DNA from: UBA3910 sp002391465
GTDB lineage: Bacteria; Bacillota; Limnochordia; Darwinibacteriales; Darwinibacteriaceae
Length of the DNA: 64,000 nt
Direction: 5' to 3'
NCBI GenBank assembly: GCA_030054835.1
Contig: JASGVS010000043.1
Location: 1-64,000, forward strand
The position numbers and the translations under genes are program-made. The notes under the pieces were generated by a model, which was given only the letters and a program-made list of their open reading frames with translations, searched no databases and was not told the origin of the DNA. Below, piece by piece: positions 9,050 through 17,745 of the stretch. Within the stretch, counting starts at the first letter, position 1. Each line of letters begins with the position of its first letter.

Positions 9050-9775
9050 ATGAAAAAATGGAGTAGAATCTCGATAGTCTTAGTTGCGGTAATGCTTGCT
9101 GCCCTTTGGGCTCACGCAGCAGGTGTTTCCCGGGCTTTACATAACGGATATGAGGCCCTGTTTTATCATTCTATCCGCATGGATGAGACTTTTCCCAGTA
9201 TAAACCCCCTGGGAATTTCCATCGCTGAGTTCGAGAGAGCTGCCACCGAAGACGGAGCAGCAGAAGCAAACCTGATGCTCGGGCTGCTCTATCAGTACTT
9301 GGATCGGCCAGGTACCGCCCTCGGTTATCTACTGCAGTTTGCCGGTGCCCATCCGGAGCAGATTTGGGTCAATTCTCTCATTGGTGACATGTATGCTGCC
9401 ATGGGCCGCGGCGATGATGCCCGGATCTATTACGAAAGAGCCTTGGCAGATACAGAGTCTGGCGACGGCTTTGCCCAGGCCTACCTGGGACTAGGGCATT
9501 TGGCCTATGAGCGGGGAGAGTATGAAGCGGCTAGAGAAGCTTACAGCCGAGCTGTGGAAAAATCAAGTGATTACGTCGATGCCCGCTTAGCTTTAGGTAA
9601 GGCCCTGTATCAAATGGGCGAGTTAGAGGAAGCGATAGAGGTGTTGGAGATTGCACAGCTGCAGGCTCCGCGCTATGCGCCCGTTTATCAATATCTAGCC
9701 CTGTCCTATGAGGCGGCCGGCCTAATGGATAAGGCGGAACACGCCCAGCAGCGGGTGAAAGAACTGGAACAGTAA
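9050..9775 (+). CDS. TPR-repeat protein with N-terminal signal or anchor
   Basis: A 241-residue protein with a basic start and one hydrophobic segment (residues about 6-27, ending AHAAG), so it is exported or membrane-anchored. Tetratricopeptide repeats follow: ANLMLGLLYQYLDRP, NSLIGDMYAAMGRGDDA, AYLGLGHLAYERGEYEAA, ARLALGKALYQMGELEEA and VYQYLALSYEAAGLMDKA are consecutive helical-hairpin units. Such repeats bind partner proteins; the partner is unknown. ATG 9050 is chosen over the GTG at 9014 because AAGGAG sits nine bases before it. A terminator follows at once, so it is probably monocistronic. Confidence 0.8.
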   Translation: MKKWSRISIVLVAVMLAALWAHAAGVSRALHNGYEALFYHSIRMDETFPSINPLGISIAEFERAATEDGAAEANLMLGLLYQYLDRPGTALGYLLQFAGAHPEQIWVNSLIGDMYAAMGRGDDARIYYERALADTESGDGFAQAYLGLGHLAYERGEYEAAREAYSRAVEKSSDYVDARLALGKALYQMGELEEAIEVLEIAQLQAPRYAPVYQYLALSYEAAGLMDKAEHAQQRVKELEQ

Positions 9776-9779
9776 GAGC

Positions 9780-9809
9780 TACGCCGCGGAAACCGCGGCG
9801 TAATATTTT
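9780..9809 (+). terminator. Terminator after the TPR gene
   Basis: A perfect 10-bp GC-rich stem (9780-9789 with 9793-9802), a three-A loop and an ATATTTT tail directly follow the stop codon. Confidence 0.88.
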
Positions 9810-9862
9810 CCCCTTTTCCGGAATAGATTGCACTAAAGATTCGGGAAAGAAGGGAATTAATC

Positions 9863-12532
9863 GTGGCTGGACAGTGGCATTCCATTTCCCTGAGCAGATT
9901 GCTTGCAGAACTGAAAACGGATGAAAAAGTGGGCCTATCCCAGCGGGAAGCAGCCAAGCGCCTAACCCGCGGTGGGCCCAATCTTTTGATCAGTGCACCG
10001 CCCGTTTCTGCCTGGTCCATTTTCATCAACCAATTTCAGGATTTTATGGTTTTGGTGCTCCTGGGTTCCGTGGTCGTTTCTGCCTTTCTGGGCGAATTTA
10101 TGGACGCTGCCGCCATAATGGCCATCGTCTTTTTGAACGCGGTTTTAGGCTTTGTCCAGGAATACCGAGCAGAAAGGGCCCTGGATGCCCTTCGCAAGCT
10201 GACCGCGCCCCACTGCAGGGTGCTCAGGGATGGCCGCAAGACTATGATTGACGCTGCTGACTTGGTACCGGGCGACATCATCTACTTAGAGCCGGGTGAC
10301 CGGGTACCCGCCGATGCAAGGCTGCTGGAAAGCCAGCTGCTGGCTGTGGATGAATCAAACTTAACGGGCGAATCAATTCCGGTCAGCAAGGATGAGGCGT
10401 GGCGGGGAAGTCCAGACGCGTCCTTGGGCGATCGACGGAATACGGTGTTTAAGAGCACGTTAGTGAGCCGGGGGTACGGCAAAGCAGTGGTAGTGGCAAC
10501 CGGGATGGATACTCAAATTGGGGAGATCGCCCATCTCCTGCAGGAAAGGCCCCAGGTTGAAACACCGCTCCAGCGCCGCTTGGGTCAGCTTGGCAAGGGG
10601 ATCGTTGTTGCCTGTTTAGCCGTTGTGGCGGTAGTCTTTGCTGCTGGAGTGAAACAAGGTTTTCCCGTATACAGAATGTTCATGGTTGGTGTTACTTTGG
10701 CAGTTGCCGCCATACCAGAGGGACTGCCTGCTGTTGTAACCATTGCCCTGTCTGTAGGCGTGCAGAAAATGAGCAAGAGGCGGGCGATCGTACGTAGACT
10801 GCCGGCAGTGGAAACTCTGGGCTGTGCCACTGTGATCTGCGCTGACAAAACGGGAACACTCACATTGAATCAAATGGAAGTACAGGAGATCTGGAGCGGG
10901 GATGGCCGCGTCAGCCTCCGGCAGGATCGGCCTGTGAAGCTGTCCCTGGACAAACAGGACGGCTTCTTTTTTACCGGTCTAGTATCATCGCTATGCACCC
11001 GGGCGGAAAGCTACGGGCGGGGTAAGCTCTTTGGTGATCCCACCGAGACTGCGCTCCTCCGCTTTGCTCAGCAGGCCGGACTGGAGCAGGTGAGTTTAAA
11101 GAAACTCTATCCCGAAAAAGGAATTCTGCCCTTTGATTCGGACCGGAAGAGAATGAGCGTTGTGGTGCGCTTTGAGGGAGAGCATTTCAGCTTGGTGAAG
11201 GGTGCACCCGATGTGATTCTCCAGCGCTGTACCCACATTCGGCTGGCAAGGGGAGTTGTACCTTTAGACCATACCCTCCGCCGGGAGGCCCAGGCAGTAT
11301 TGGATGAGATGGCTGAGCAGGCGTTGCGGGTATTGGCTGCCGCTTACAAACCCTTGGGCCGCGGTATTCCCCCTGAGCGGGAGTGGGAGAGGGGTTTAGT
11401 TTTGTCCGGTCTAGTGGGGATGCAGGATCCACCCCGGCCGGAAGTGCCAGCAGCAGTGAGAGCGGCTGAGCGAGGGGGCATCGCCACCATTATGGTGACG
11501 GGGGATCACAAACGCACTGCCGCTGCCATTGCCAGGAGGATCGGTCTGTTTACGCCGCAGCGGGACCAAGTTCTAACGGGTAGTGAATGGGACGCTATGA
11601 GTCCCGAGGAGCAGGCCAGGCAGATCCAGCGAACGGCTGTTTTTGCCCGGGTAGCACCTGCCCACAAACTCTCCATTGTCCGGGCACTGCAGGCCAATGG
11701 GGAAGTTGTGGCCATGACTGGTGATGGGGTTAATGATGCTCCTGCGGTGCGGGAAGCTGATATCGGGGTCAGTATGGGTATTCAGGGCACAGATGTGACC
11801 AGGGAAGCGTCGGATATGGTTTTGGTTGATGATAATTACGAAACAATCATCGGCGCTATCAGGGAAGGGAGGGCCATTTACGAGAACATTCGGAAGTTTA
11901 TCCGCTATCTGTTAGGGTGTAACGTAGGGGAAGTGCTCACCATGCTCGCTGCCACTTTACTTGGCTTCCCTCTGCCCCTAGTACCAATGCAGATTCTTTG
12001 GATGAACCTGGTGACAGATGGTCTGCCTGCCATTGCCCTCGGGTTAGATCCCGCTGAGGCAGATCTCCTTCTCCAGAAACCCCGGGATCCGGCCGAAGGG
12101 GTCTTTTCCCGGGGACTTCTGCTGCGAATTCTCTTTTCGGGCGTCATGATCAGCCTGTCAGCCCTGGCTGCCTTTGCCCTCTACCTGTGGCGTTACCCCG
12201 GAGAAGTGGATCGTGCCCGCACCCTTGCCTTTACTGTGCTGGTCATGGCCCAGCTGGTCTTTTCCTTCCAATGCCGCTCTGAGCGTCGTTCCGTGTTTGA
12301 TATCGATATAATGGGTAACCTTTTCCTGATCGGAGCCGTTTTTCTATCGGCCGGGGCTCAAGTGTTCATTCTCTACCAGAGTATTATGCAGCGGATCTTC
12401 CAAACGGTTTCCCTAACACTGGATGACTGGCTTGTTGTGCTCCTTTTCTCCCAACTGCCCCTCTTCTTCGAGACGGTGGTCCGGCTTGTGAAAAGGACGT
12501 TACAGCGCCATCTTTCCCTGCTCAGGGTCTAG
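9863..12532 (+). CDS. P-type Ca2+-transporting ATPase, SERCA-like (YloB family)
   Basis: This 889-residue cation pump uses ATP to expel Ca2+. It has the actuator loop TGES, the phosphorylation site CADKTGTLTLNQM, the nucleotide domain KGAPD, and the hinge TGDGVNDAP. Both calcium sites of SERCA can be traced: the PEGLP helix 4 (Glu), NVGE in helix 5, and NLVTDGLPA in helix 6 (Asn, Thr, Asp). Calcium specificity is thus well supported. Length fits the family. The start is GTG with GAAGGGA upstream. In B. subtilis yloB also lies just before yicC; there it contributes to calcium handling in germination and sporulation. Confidence 0.95.
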   Translation: MAGQWHSISLSRLLAELKTDEKVGLSQREAAKRLTRGGPNLLISAPPVSAWSIFINQFQDFMVLVLLGSVVVSAFLGEFMDAAAIMAIVFLNAVLGFVQEYRAERALDALRKLTAPHCRVLRDGRKTMIDAADLVPGDIIYLEPGDRVPADARLLESQLLAVDESNLTGESIPVSKDEAWRGSPDASLGDRRNTVFKSTLVSRGYGKAVVVATGMDTQIGEIAHLLQERPQVETPLQRRLGQLGKGIVVACLAVVAVVFAAGVKQGFPVYRMFMVGVTLAVAAIPEGLPAVVTIALSVGVQKMSKRRAIVRRLPAVETLGCATVICADKTGTLTLNQMEVQEIWSGDGRVSLRQDRPVKLSLDKQDGFFFTGLVSSLCTRAESYGRGKLFGDPTETALLRFAQQAGLEQVSLKKLYPEKGILPFDSDRKRMSVVVRFEGEHFSLVKGAPDVILQRCTHIRLARGVVPLDHTLRREAQAVLDEMAEQALRVLAAAYKPLGRGIPPEREWERGLVLSGLVGMQDPPRPEVPAAVRAAERGGIATIMVTGDHKRTAAAIARRIGLFTPQRDQVLTGSEWDAMSPEEQARQIQRTAVFARVAPAHKLSIVRALQANGEVVAMTGDGVNDAPAVREADIGVSMGIQGTDVTREASDMVLVDDNYETIIGAIREGRAIYENIRKFIRYLLGCNVGEVLTMLAATLLGFPLPLVPMQILWMNLVTDGLPAIALGLDPAEADLLLQKPRDPAEGVFSRGLLLRILFSGVMISLSALAAFALYLWRYPGEVDRARTLAFTVLVMAQLVFSFQCRSERRSVFDIDIMGNLFLIGAVFLSAGAQVFILYQSIMQRIFQTVSLTLDDWLVVLLFSQLPLFFETVVRLVKRTLQRHLSLLRV

Positions 12533-12606
12533 TTTAGCAGGATTTTTTTACCAGACACCGAATAAAACAAAGACAAGCAAGGCTTTAGCTGGAAGGAGAC
12601 ACCATT

Positions 12607-13485
12607 TTGATCAAGAGCATGACAGGATTTGGACAAGGTGAAACGGCTAACGAACTATATGGGGTGAGTGTTGAGCTGAAATCGGTTAACCACCGCTACC
12701 TCGATCTTTATTTCCGCCTGCCCAGGCGATACAGCCAATTGGAAGAGATACTAAGACCGGAGATTCAAGAGCGCCTGGCCCGAGGACGCTTGGAAATTAA
12801 CGTAAATGTGGAGGATTTTGGCAAAAAAGAGCGAATTGTTACCGTTAATGAAGGGCTCTTAGCTGGCTATCTGGAAGCGCTGAACCGTTTAAGCAGCGAG
12901 ATCGGGACAGATCAGCCCTTAACCCTTGACCAGATTCTGCTTCTCCCCGATGTGCTGCAGGTGGAAGAGCCGGAACTGGACATTACCAGCCTGTCTGAGC
13001 TCTGTCGTACTGCAGTGGGGCAGGCTTTAGATAAGCTCATTGCAATGCGGAGTACAGAGGGAGAGAGCCTGCGCGTAGATCTGTCGGAAAAAGTGGGTCG
13101 GATCGAGGATCTCATTCAACAGGTGGCAGAGATCGCTCCCACAGTGGCCGAGGATTACCGCGCCAGGCTGCTGCAGCGCTTAGATGAACTCATAGACGGG
13201 ACAACCTTAACAGAAGAACGCCTCCTGGGCGAAGTGGCATTGTTTGCCGAGAAATGCAGTATCGACGAAGAGCTAGTACGTTTAACCAGCCATGTTCAGC
13301 AGTTCAGGGAGAGTTTGAATACGAACGGATCGGTAGGACGCAAACTCGACTTTTTGATACAGGAGATGAACCGGGAAGTAAATACTATCGGTTCCAAGGC
13401 CAATAATGTGAATATCGCGGGCTGTGTTGTTGAACTCAAGAGCGAACTGGAAAAGATGCGCGAACAAGTGCAGAACATAGAATGA
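12607..13485 (+). CDS. yicC: YicC/YloC family endoribonuclease
   Basis: A 292-residue member of the YicC family, reported as a single-strand endoribonuclease that aids RNA turnover. Marks are the N-terminal MTGFGQGE, the KSVNHRYLD segment and the conserved C-terminal block KLDFLIQEMNREVNTIGSKA. It starts at TTG behind GGAAGGAGA. It heads the run with mIHF, remA, gmk and rpoZ, with small gaps or overlaps throughout, consistent with one transcript. Confidence 0.95.
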   Translation: MIKSMTGFGQGETANELYGVSVELKSVNHRYLDLYFRLPRRYSQLEEILRPEIQERLARGRLEINVNVEDFGKKERIVTVNEGLLAGYLEALNRLSSEIGTDQPLTLDQILLLPDVLQVEEPELDITSLSELCRTAVGQALDKLIAMRSTEGESLRVDLSEKVGRIEDLIQQVAEIAPTVAEDYRARLLQRLDELIDGTTLTEERLLGEVALFAEKCSIDEELVRLTSHVQQFRESLNTNGSVGRKLDFLIQEMNREVNTIGSKANNVNIAGCVVELKSELEKMREQVQNIE

Positions 13486-13523
13486 CGGAAGAAGCCAAGT
13501 TCGATACTGAAGGAGGTGAACAT

Positions 13524-13832
13524 ATGTCACTGCCAACTTTGACCCGCGAAGAGAAAATGCAAGCTCTTCAGAAGGCCCAGGAGATGCGCAGCCGGAGGGC
13601 GGAATTGCGCCGCCAGTTGAAAAAGGGTATAATTAGTCTGCAGGAGGTTTTGGATTCGGCAGATGATGAGGTTATTGCCCGCATGCGCGTTGCGTATCTG
13701 CTTGAGTCCCTACCTCAAGTGGGTAAGGTAACTTCGGAGAAGCTGATGAAGGAGATCGGCATCAACGAGAATCGCCGAGTCAGGGGTCTGGGTAAGCGCC
13801 AGAGAAGTGAACTGCTGGAAAGACTCGGGTAA
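13524..13832 (+). CDS. Integration host factor, actinobacterial type (mIHF family)
   Basis: A 102-residue nucleoid-associated DNA-binding protein. MSLPTLTREEK, the RRAELRRQLK helix, LLESLPQVGKVTSEKLM and ENRRVRGLGKRQR match the mycobacterial mIHF / Streptomyces sIHF family, whose H2TH-like helices bind and bend DNA with little sequence preference. This is not the HU/IHF heterodimer family. The ATG at 13524 is chosen because AGGAGGTG precedes it with good spacing; an upstream in-frame ATG overlapping yicC has no such site. In Actinobacteria the gene stands just before gmk and rpoZ, and here only remA intervenes. Confidence 0.92.
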   Translation: MSLPTLTREEKMQALQKAQEMRSRRAELRRQLKKGIISLQEVLDSADDEVIARMRVAYLLESLPQVGKVTSEKLMKEIGINENRRVRGLGKRQRSELLERLG

Positions 13833-13853
13833 CATACGGAGGGGCTGGTTTAG

Positions 13854-14120
13854 ATGAGCATCAGGTTAGTTAACATAGGTTTCGGGAACATCGTTGCTGC
13901 TAACCGCATAGTAGCCATTGTTAGTCCTGAATCAGCACCTATTAAAAGACTCGTTCAGGAAGCAAGGGAACGAGGTATGCTGATTGATGCCACATATGGT
14001 CGGAGAACCAGAGCGGTTATCATTTCCGACAGCGACCACATTATCTTATCGGCAGTGCAACCCGAAACAGTTGCCCATCGATTATCCACCAAGGACAATC
14101 TCGAAGTTAACGAAAAATAG
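13854..14120 (+). CDS. remA: RemA/DUF370 extracellular-matrix regulator
   Basis: An 88-residue protein that matches RemA, the ring-forming DNA-binding activator of matrix and osmoprotection genes in B. subtilis. Conserved blocks are MSIRLVNIGFGNIV near the start, the RLVQEARERGMLIDATYGR helix-turn and the RAVIISDSDHIILSA strand. A GGAGGGG ribosome site lies just upstream. The remA-gmk order is preserved as in Bacillus. Confidence 0.95.
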   Translation: MSIRLVNIGFGNIVAANRIVAIVSPESAPIKRLVQEARERGMLIDATYGRRTRAVIISDSDHIILSAVQPETVAHRLSTKDNLEVNEK

Positions 14121-14135
14121 GGGGCGTCTGCCAAA

Positions 14136-14795
14136 TTGAAAGGTTCTTTCACAGGGGTATGGGATAGTGGATTGAAAAAACGGGGTTTTCTTATTGTGTT
14201 ATCCGGACCGAGCGGTGCCGGGAAAAATTCCGTCATGAATGCCGTTTTTCCCACTATCCCCAACCTTAAATACTCAGTCAGCGTTACTACGCGGCCGCCT
14301 AGGGCTGGAGAAGTTGAGGCGGTTAATTATTTTTTTCGCACTGATGAGGAATTTGACCGCATGATCGAAAACGGTGATCTGTTAGAGTGGGCCACCTTTG
14401 TGGGCTATCGCTACGGAACGCCGAAAGAATTTGTGCTGGAGCAAATAGAGCAGGGCAATGCAGTAATAATGGATATTGATATTCAAGGTGCAGCACAGAT
14501 TCGGGAGAAAATGCCAGAAGCCATTTTTGTTTTCCTGCTCCCGCCCACTAGGGAAGAATTGAGCCGTCGCTTAAGACACAGGGGCAGCGATTCGGAAGAA
14601 GTGATTAAGCGGCGCTTGGCGAAGTCCCAGGAAGAGATTAAGCACATTACCGATTACGATTATTTTGTAATCAACGATGATCTCAGCAACGCAGCGGAAC
14701 AGCTGCGCATGATCATCTTAAGTGAATGGTCTAGGGTAGACCGTCTGAACTTAGAGGAGTTAGAAAAGGCATGGAAAGGGGGCCTAAATGATTGA
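14136..14795 (+). CDS. gmk: Guanylate kinase
   Basis: Converts GMP to GDP with ATP. The 219-residue protein carries the P-loop near residue 25, the GMP-binding segment TTRPPRAGEVEAVNY, the lid with GTPKE, and IDIQGAAQI. The P-loop reads GPSGAGKNS where the family usually has GKGT or GKST; Asn after the Lys is unusual, although the Ser that replaces the Thr is tolerated in P-loops. The TTG start follows AGGGGG (14119-14124) by 11 bases; a second TTG at 14172 is possible. Its stop codon overlaps the rpoZ start. Confidence 0.94.
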   Translation: MKGSFTGVWDSGLKKRGFLIVLSGPSGAGKNSVMNAVFPTIPNLKYSVSVTTRPPRAGEVEAVNYFFRTDEEFDRMIENGDLLEWATFVGYRYGTPKEFVLEQIEQGNAVIMDIDIQGAAQIREKMPEAIFVFLLPPTREELSRRLRHRGSDSEEVIKRRLAKSQEEIKHITDYDYFVINDDLSNAAEQLRMIILSEWSRVDRLNLEELEKAWKGGLND

Positions 14796-14971
14796 AACAG
14801 ATACAGAAAACAAATCGGTACAGCGCAGTCGTGGCGGTATCACTCAGGGCCCGGCAGCTGATCGATGGTTATGAGCCCGTAATTGAGCCGTCGGCGACCA
14901 AAGCGGTGCCGATTGCCTTGGAAGAGTTGGAAGCTGGCAAGATCCGCTGGCAGCAAAGGAAGAACGGGTAG
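14792..14971 (+). CDS. rpoZ: RNA polymerase omega subunit, short form
   Basis: A 59-residue omega subunit that helps assemble RNA polymerase and stabilises beta-prime. The frame reads NRYSAVVAVSLRARQLIDG and then KAVPIALEELEAGKI, which match the family core. The frame is closed by a TGA directly before the TTG at 14792, so the usual leading eight to ten residues of omega are absent. AAAGGGGG lies nine bases upstream, and the TTG overlaps the gmk stop (TTGA), indicating coupled translation. An ATG at 14788 is in another frame and leads nowhere. coaBC, which follows rpoZ in Bacillus, is missing. Confidence 0.88.
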   Translation: MKQIQKTNRYSAVVAVSLRARQLIDGYEPVIEPSATKAVPIALEELEAGKIRWQQRKNG

Positions 14972-14981
14972 TTATAGATGT

Positions 14982-15004
14982 GACCTGTGGTGGTGCCACA
15001 GGTC
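14982..15004 (+). terminator. Hairpin between rpoZ and priA, possible weak terminator
   Basis: A perfect 9-bp stem (14982-14990 with 14996-15004) with a five-base loop is followed by GTTTTGTCG, only a weak T tract. It could attenuate read-through into priA or stabilise the upstream mRNA end. Confidence 0.5.
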
Positions 15005-15028
15005 GTTTTGTCGTAGGGGGGTGAGATT

Positions 15029-17227
15029 GTGCAGAGGGAAGTGTTATACGCCGGTGTGATCGTTGATGTTCGGGCAGAAGCCGTCGACCGCATTTTCCAA
15101 TATTCCATTCCCGACAAGTTAGCGGGGAAGCTCGAACTTGGCCATCGAGTGTTGGTCCCCTTCGGACACCGACGGGTAGAGGGTTACGTAGTGGAGTTCA
15201 GCGGTGAACTGGAAATCAGTGCGGACCGCCTGAAGAGCATTATCCGCCTCTTGGACGAAGAGCCCATCATTTTACCTGCCCAGATGGAGCTTGCCCGTTG
15301 GCTGCGCAATCACTATGTTGGGCTTCTCTCTGAAGCTCTCCAGTTTATGCTGCCCCCAGGTAACCGCTACGGAAAAGAGCGGGTCGGTTTTAAACAACAG
15401 CAAATGGTCACTTTAGTAAACCCCGACGTTGAACTTAGGGCCAATGCCACAGCCCAAAGGCGGATGCTGGAAATACTGCTGGACAAGGGGCGGATTCTCG
15501 CCTCCGAGTTAGTGAAAAAGGCCCGGGCAAGCTATTCCAGCTTGGAGTCATTGGCGAAGTTGGGCGCGGTCCAGATTGAAGATAAGGTATTGGAGCGCAA
15601 AGTGGCGTGGGAGCCGGTCAGCGATCCCACGTTAGTTTTGACTGAGGAGCAGACTGCTGCCCTGCGGGAGATCAACAAAGAGCGCAAGGGGAGTAGGCGT
15701 CCTGTTTTGCTCCACGGTGTTACCGGGAGTGGCAAGACGGAGATCTACCTCCAGGCTATTGCAGAGGTTATCAAAGAGGGCAGACAGGCGATAGTCTTAG
15801 TGCCTGAAATTGCCCTCACACCCCAAATGCTGAGTCGTTTTGGTGCTAGATTTGGTGATAGGATATCTGTTCTGCACAGCGCCCTTTCTTTGGGTGAACG
15901 TTTTGACCAGTGGTGGAAAATCTACAACGGCGATGTTTCGGTAGTAATTGGTGCCCGCTCAGCCGTATTTGCACCAACGCCCAATTTAGGTTTAATTGTG
16001 GTGGATGAAGAGCATGAGGGTACGTACAAACAGGAACAGGGTTCCATCCGCTATGTGACGCGGGATGTGGCCGAAAAGCGCTGTGAGCTTACTGGGGCCC
16101 AACTCATTTTGGGCAGTGCCACCCCGTCTTTAGAGAGTTATCACCGGGCCCTCAAGGGAGAATACAACTTAGTTCAGTTGACTAAGCGAGTGGAAGAGCG
16201 GCCCTTGCCGGCGGTGGAATTGGTGGATATGCGGCGGGAGTTCGAGGAAGGCAACCGTACCATGCTGAGTGGAGCGCTGCGGGAAGCTATAGCAGGCCTG
16301 GCTGGAACAGAAAACCAAGCCATAATCCTCATCAACCGGCGGGGTTATTCCACGTTTGTCCTCTGCCGCGAGTGCGGCCATGTGATGGAATGCCCAAACT
16401 GCAGCGTTTCCCTTACCTGGCATCGGAGTGATAACCGCCTCCACTGCCATTACTGCCTGCACCGGGAGGTGTTACCCCCCAACTGCCCCCGCTGTGCCTC
16501 CCGCTACCTGCGGCAGTTTGGGGTTGGTTCTGAACAGGTGCAGTCAGTTCTAAACGAGGAGTTTCCCGAACTGCGCACTGTCCGCCTCGACAGCGACACA
16601 ACGAGGCGGAAGGGAGCCCATCAGCGCATCCTAAAAGAGTTTGCCAGTGGGAGGGCTCAGATCCTGATTGGTACCCAGATGGTGGCCAAGGGATTGGACT
16701 TCCCAAATGTCACTTTAGTGGGTGTATTAAGTGCTGATTTAGCCCTCAATTTCCCCGACATTCGGGCCTCAGAGCGCACTTTTCAGCTCTTGACCCAAGT
16801 GGCTGGGCGGAGCGGGCGCGGTGATCTCCCCGGTAGGGTAATTGTTCAGGTGTATGAGCCCAACCATTTCGCTGTCCAGTGTGCCCAGCGGCATGATTAC
16901 ACCGGATTTTATCGGCAGGAGATCAGTTTTCGCCGCAAACTCAATTACCCTCCCTTTTCCCAGCTGATTAGAATACTATGCAGTGGGCCGGCTGAGGAGA
17001 CGAAGGAAGCGGCACTGACCATTGAGCGTTTTCTGCTCAGCCGAGGTGTCAGCCGGGATAACATCTTAGGTCCCGCCCCTGCGCCAATTGACAGGCTGAA
17101 GGGGAGGTACCGCTGGCAGCTTGTCCTAAAAAGCGAGGAGTCCTTAAGCGAACTCTTGCACGAACTGCCGGCCGTGGACCCTGAAGTGAGAGTAATTGTA
17201 GACATTGATCCGCTGTTTCTGATGTGA
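15029..17227 (+). CDS. priA: Primosomal replication restart helicase PriA
   Basis: A 732-residue 3'-5' helicase that reloads the replisome at stalled forks. The N-terminal DNA-binding domain (VDRIFQYSIPD, VLVPFGHRRVEGYV) precedes the helicase core with GVTGSGKTEIY (Walker A), VDEEHE (motif II) and QVAGRSGRG (motif VI). Two zinc knuckles lie between the lobes: CRECGHVMECPNC, then CHYC and CPRC. The GTG start overlaps the end of a strong purine-rich ribosome site (AGGGGGGTGA). It stands between rpoZ and def as in Bacillus, minus coaBC. Confidence 0.97.
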   Translation: MQREVLYAGVIVDVRAEAVDRIFQYSIPDKLAGKLELGHRVLVPFGHRRVEGYVVEFSGELEISADRLKSIIRLLDEEPIILPAQMELARWLRNHYVGLLSEALQFMLPPGNRYGKERVGFKQQQMVTLVNPDVELRANATAQRRMLEILLDKGRILASELVKKARASYSSLESLAKLGAVQIEDKVLERKVAWEPVSDPTLVLTEEQTAALREINKERKGSRRPVLLHGVTGSGKTEIYLQAIAEVIKEGRQAIVLVPEIALTPQMLSRFGARFGDRISVLHSALSLGERFDQWWKIYNGDVSVVIGARSAVFAPTPNLGLIVVDEEHEGTYKQEQGSIRYVTRDVAEKRCELTGAQLILGSATPSLESYHRALKGEYNLVQLTKRVEERPLPAVELVDMRREFEEGNRTMLSGALREAIAGLAGTENQAIILINRRGYSTFVLCRECGHVMECPNCSVSLTWHRSDNRLHCHYCLHREVLPPNCPRCASRYLRQFGVGSEQVQSVLNEEFPELRTVRLDSDTTRRKGAHQRILKEFASGRAQILIGTQMVAKGLDFPNVTLVGVLSADLALNFPDIRASERTFQLLTQVAGRSGRGDLPGRVIVQVYEPNHFAVQCAQRHDYTGFYRQEISFRRKLNYPPFSQLIRILCSGPAEETKEAALTIERFLLSRGVSRDNILGPAPAPIDRLKGRYRWQLVLKSEESLSELLHELPAVDPEVRVIVDIDPLFLM

Positions 17228-17231
17228 ATGT

Positions 17232-17239
17232 GCTATAAT
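17232..17239 (+). promoter_or_regulatory. Extended -10 promoter before def
   Basis: TGCTATAAT forms a perfect extended -10 at 17231-17239, 30 bases before the def ATG. No good -35 stands at 17 bases, but extended -10 promoters need it less. Confidence 0.55.
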
Positions 17240-17268
17240 GGAATGAGACAAGAATAGAGGTGACGGTT

Positions 17269-17745
17269 ATGGCAGTATTAGATATCGTCACGGTTGGCGA
17301 CCCCGTGTTGGAAAAGCGGGCGGAGGAAGTAACGAAGATTACTAAGCGAACTGTGAAACTGATCAACGATATGATAGAAACGATGTATGAAGCTAACGGC
17401 GTTGGCCTGGCAGCACCCCAAGTGGGGGTGTCCGAGCGTATTATCGTGCTAGACGTGGGGGAAGGCCCCATGGCTCTGGTTAATCCGGAAATTACCGAGG
17501 CGGATGGCAGCGAAATCGATGTTGAGGCGTGTCTGAGCATCCCGGAACGTTGGGTTTACGTGAAGCGTGCCCAGACCATTACTGTTGAGGCCCGAAATGA
17601 AAAGGGTAAGCCCGTACGGATTGAGGCAGAAGGTATGCTGGCCCGGGCCCTGCAGCACGAAATCGATCATTTGGATGGCGTACTCATCCTCGATCGCATG
17701 CTCGGTGAAGTGGAAGGGGAAGTTGTGCAAGAGGCTGGTGAGTAA
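17269..17745 (+). CDS. def: Peptide deformylase
   Basis: Removes the formyl group from new N-termini using a bound metal ion. The 158-residue protein has all three motifs: NGVGLAAPQVG (motif 1), EACLSIP (motif 2, with Ala where most enzymes have Gly; the metal-binding Cys is present) and QHEIDHLDG (motif 3, HExxH). ATG 17269 is preferred to GTG 17260 because GAGGTGA lies between them with correct spacing for the ATG. It is directly followed, with no gap, by fmt, which catalyses the opposite step. Confidence 0.96.
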   Translation: MAVLDIVTVGDPVLEKRAEEVTKITKRTVKLINDMIETMYEANGVGLAAPQVGVSERIIVLDVGEGPMALVNPEITEADGSEIDVEACLSIPERWVYVKRAQTITVEARNEKGKPVRIEAEGMLARALQHEIDHLDGVLILDRMLGEVEGEVVQEAGE

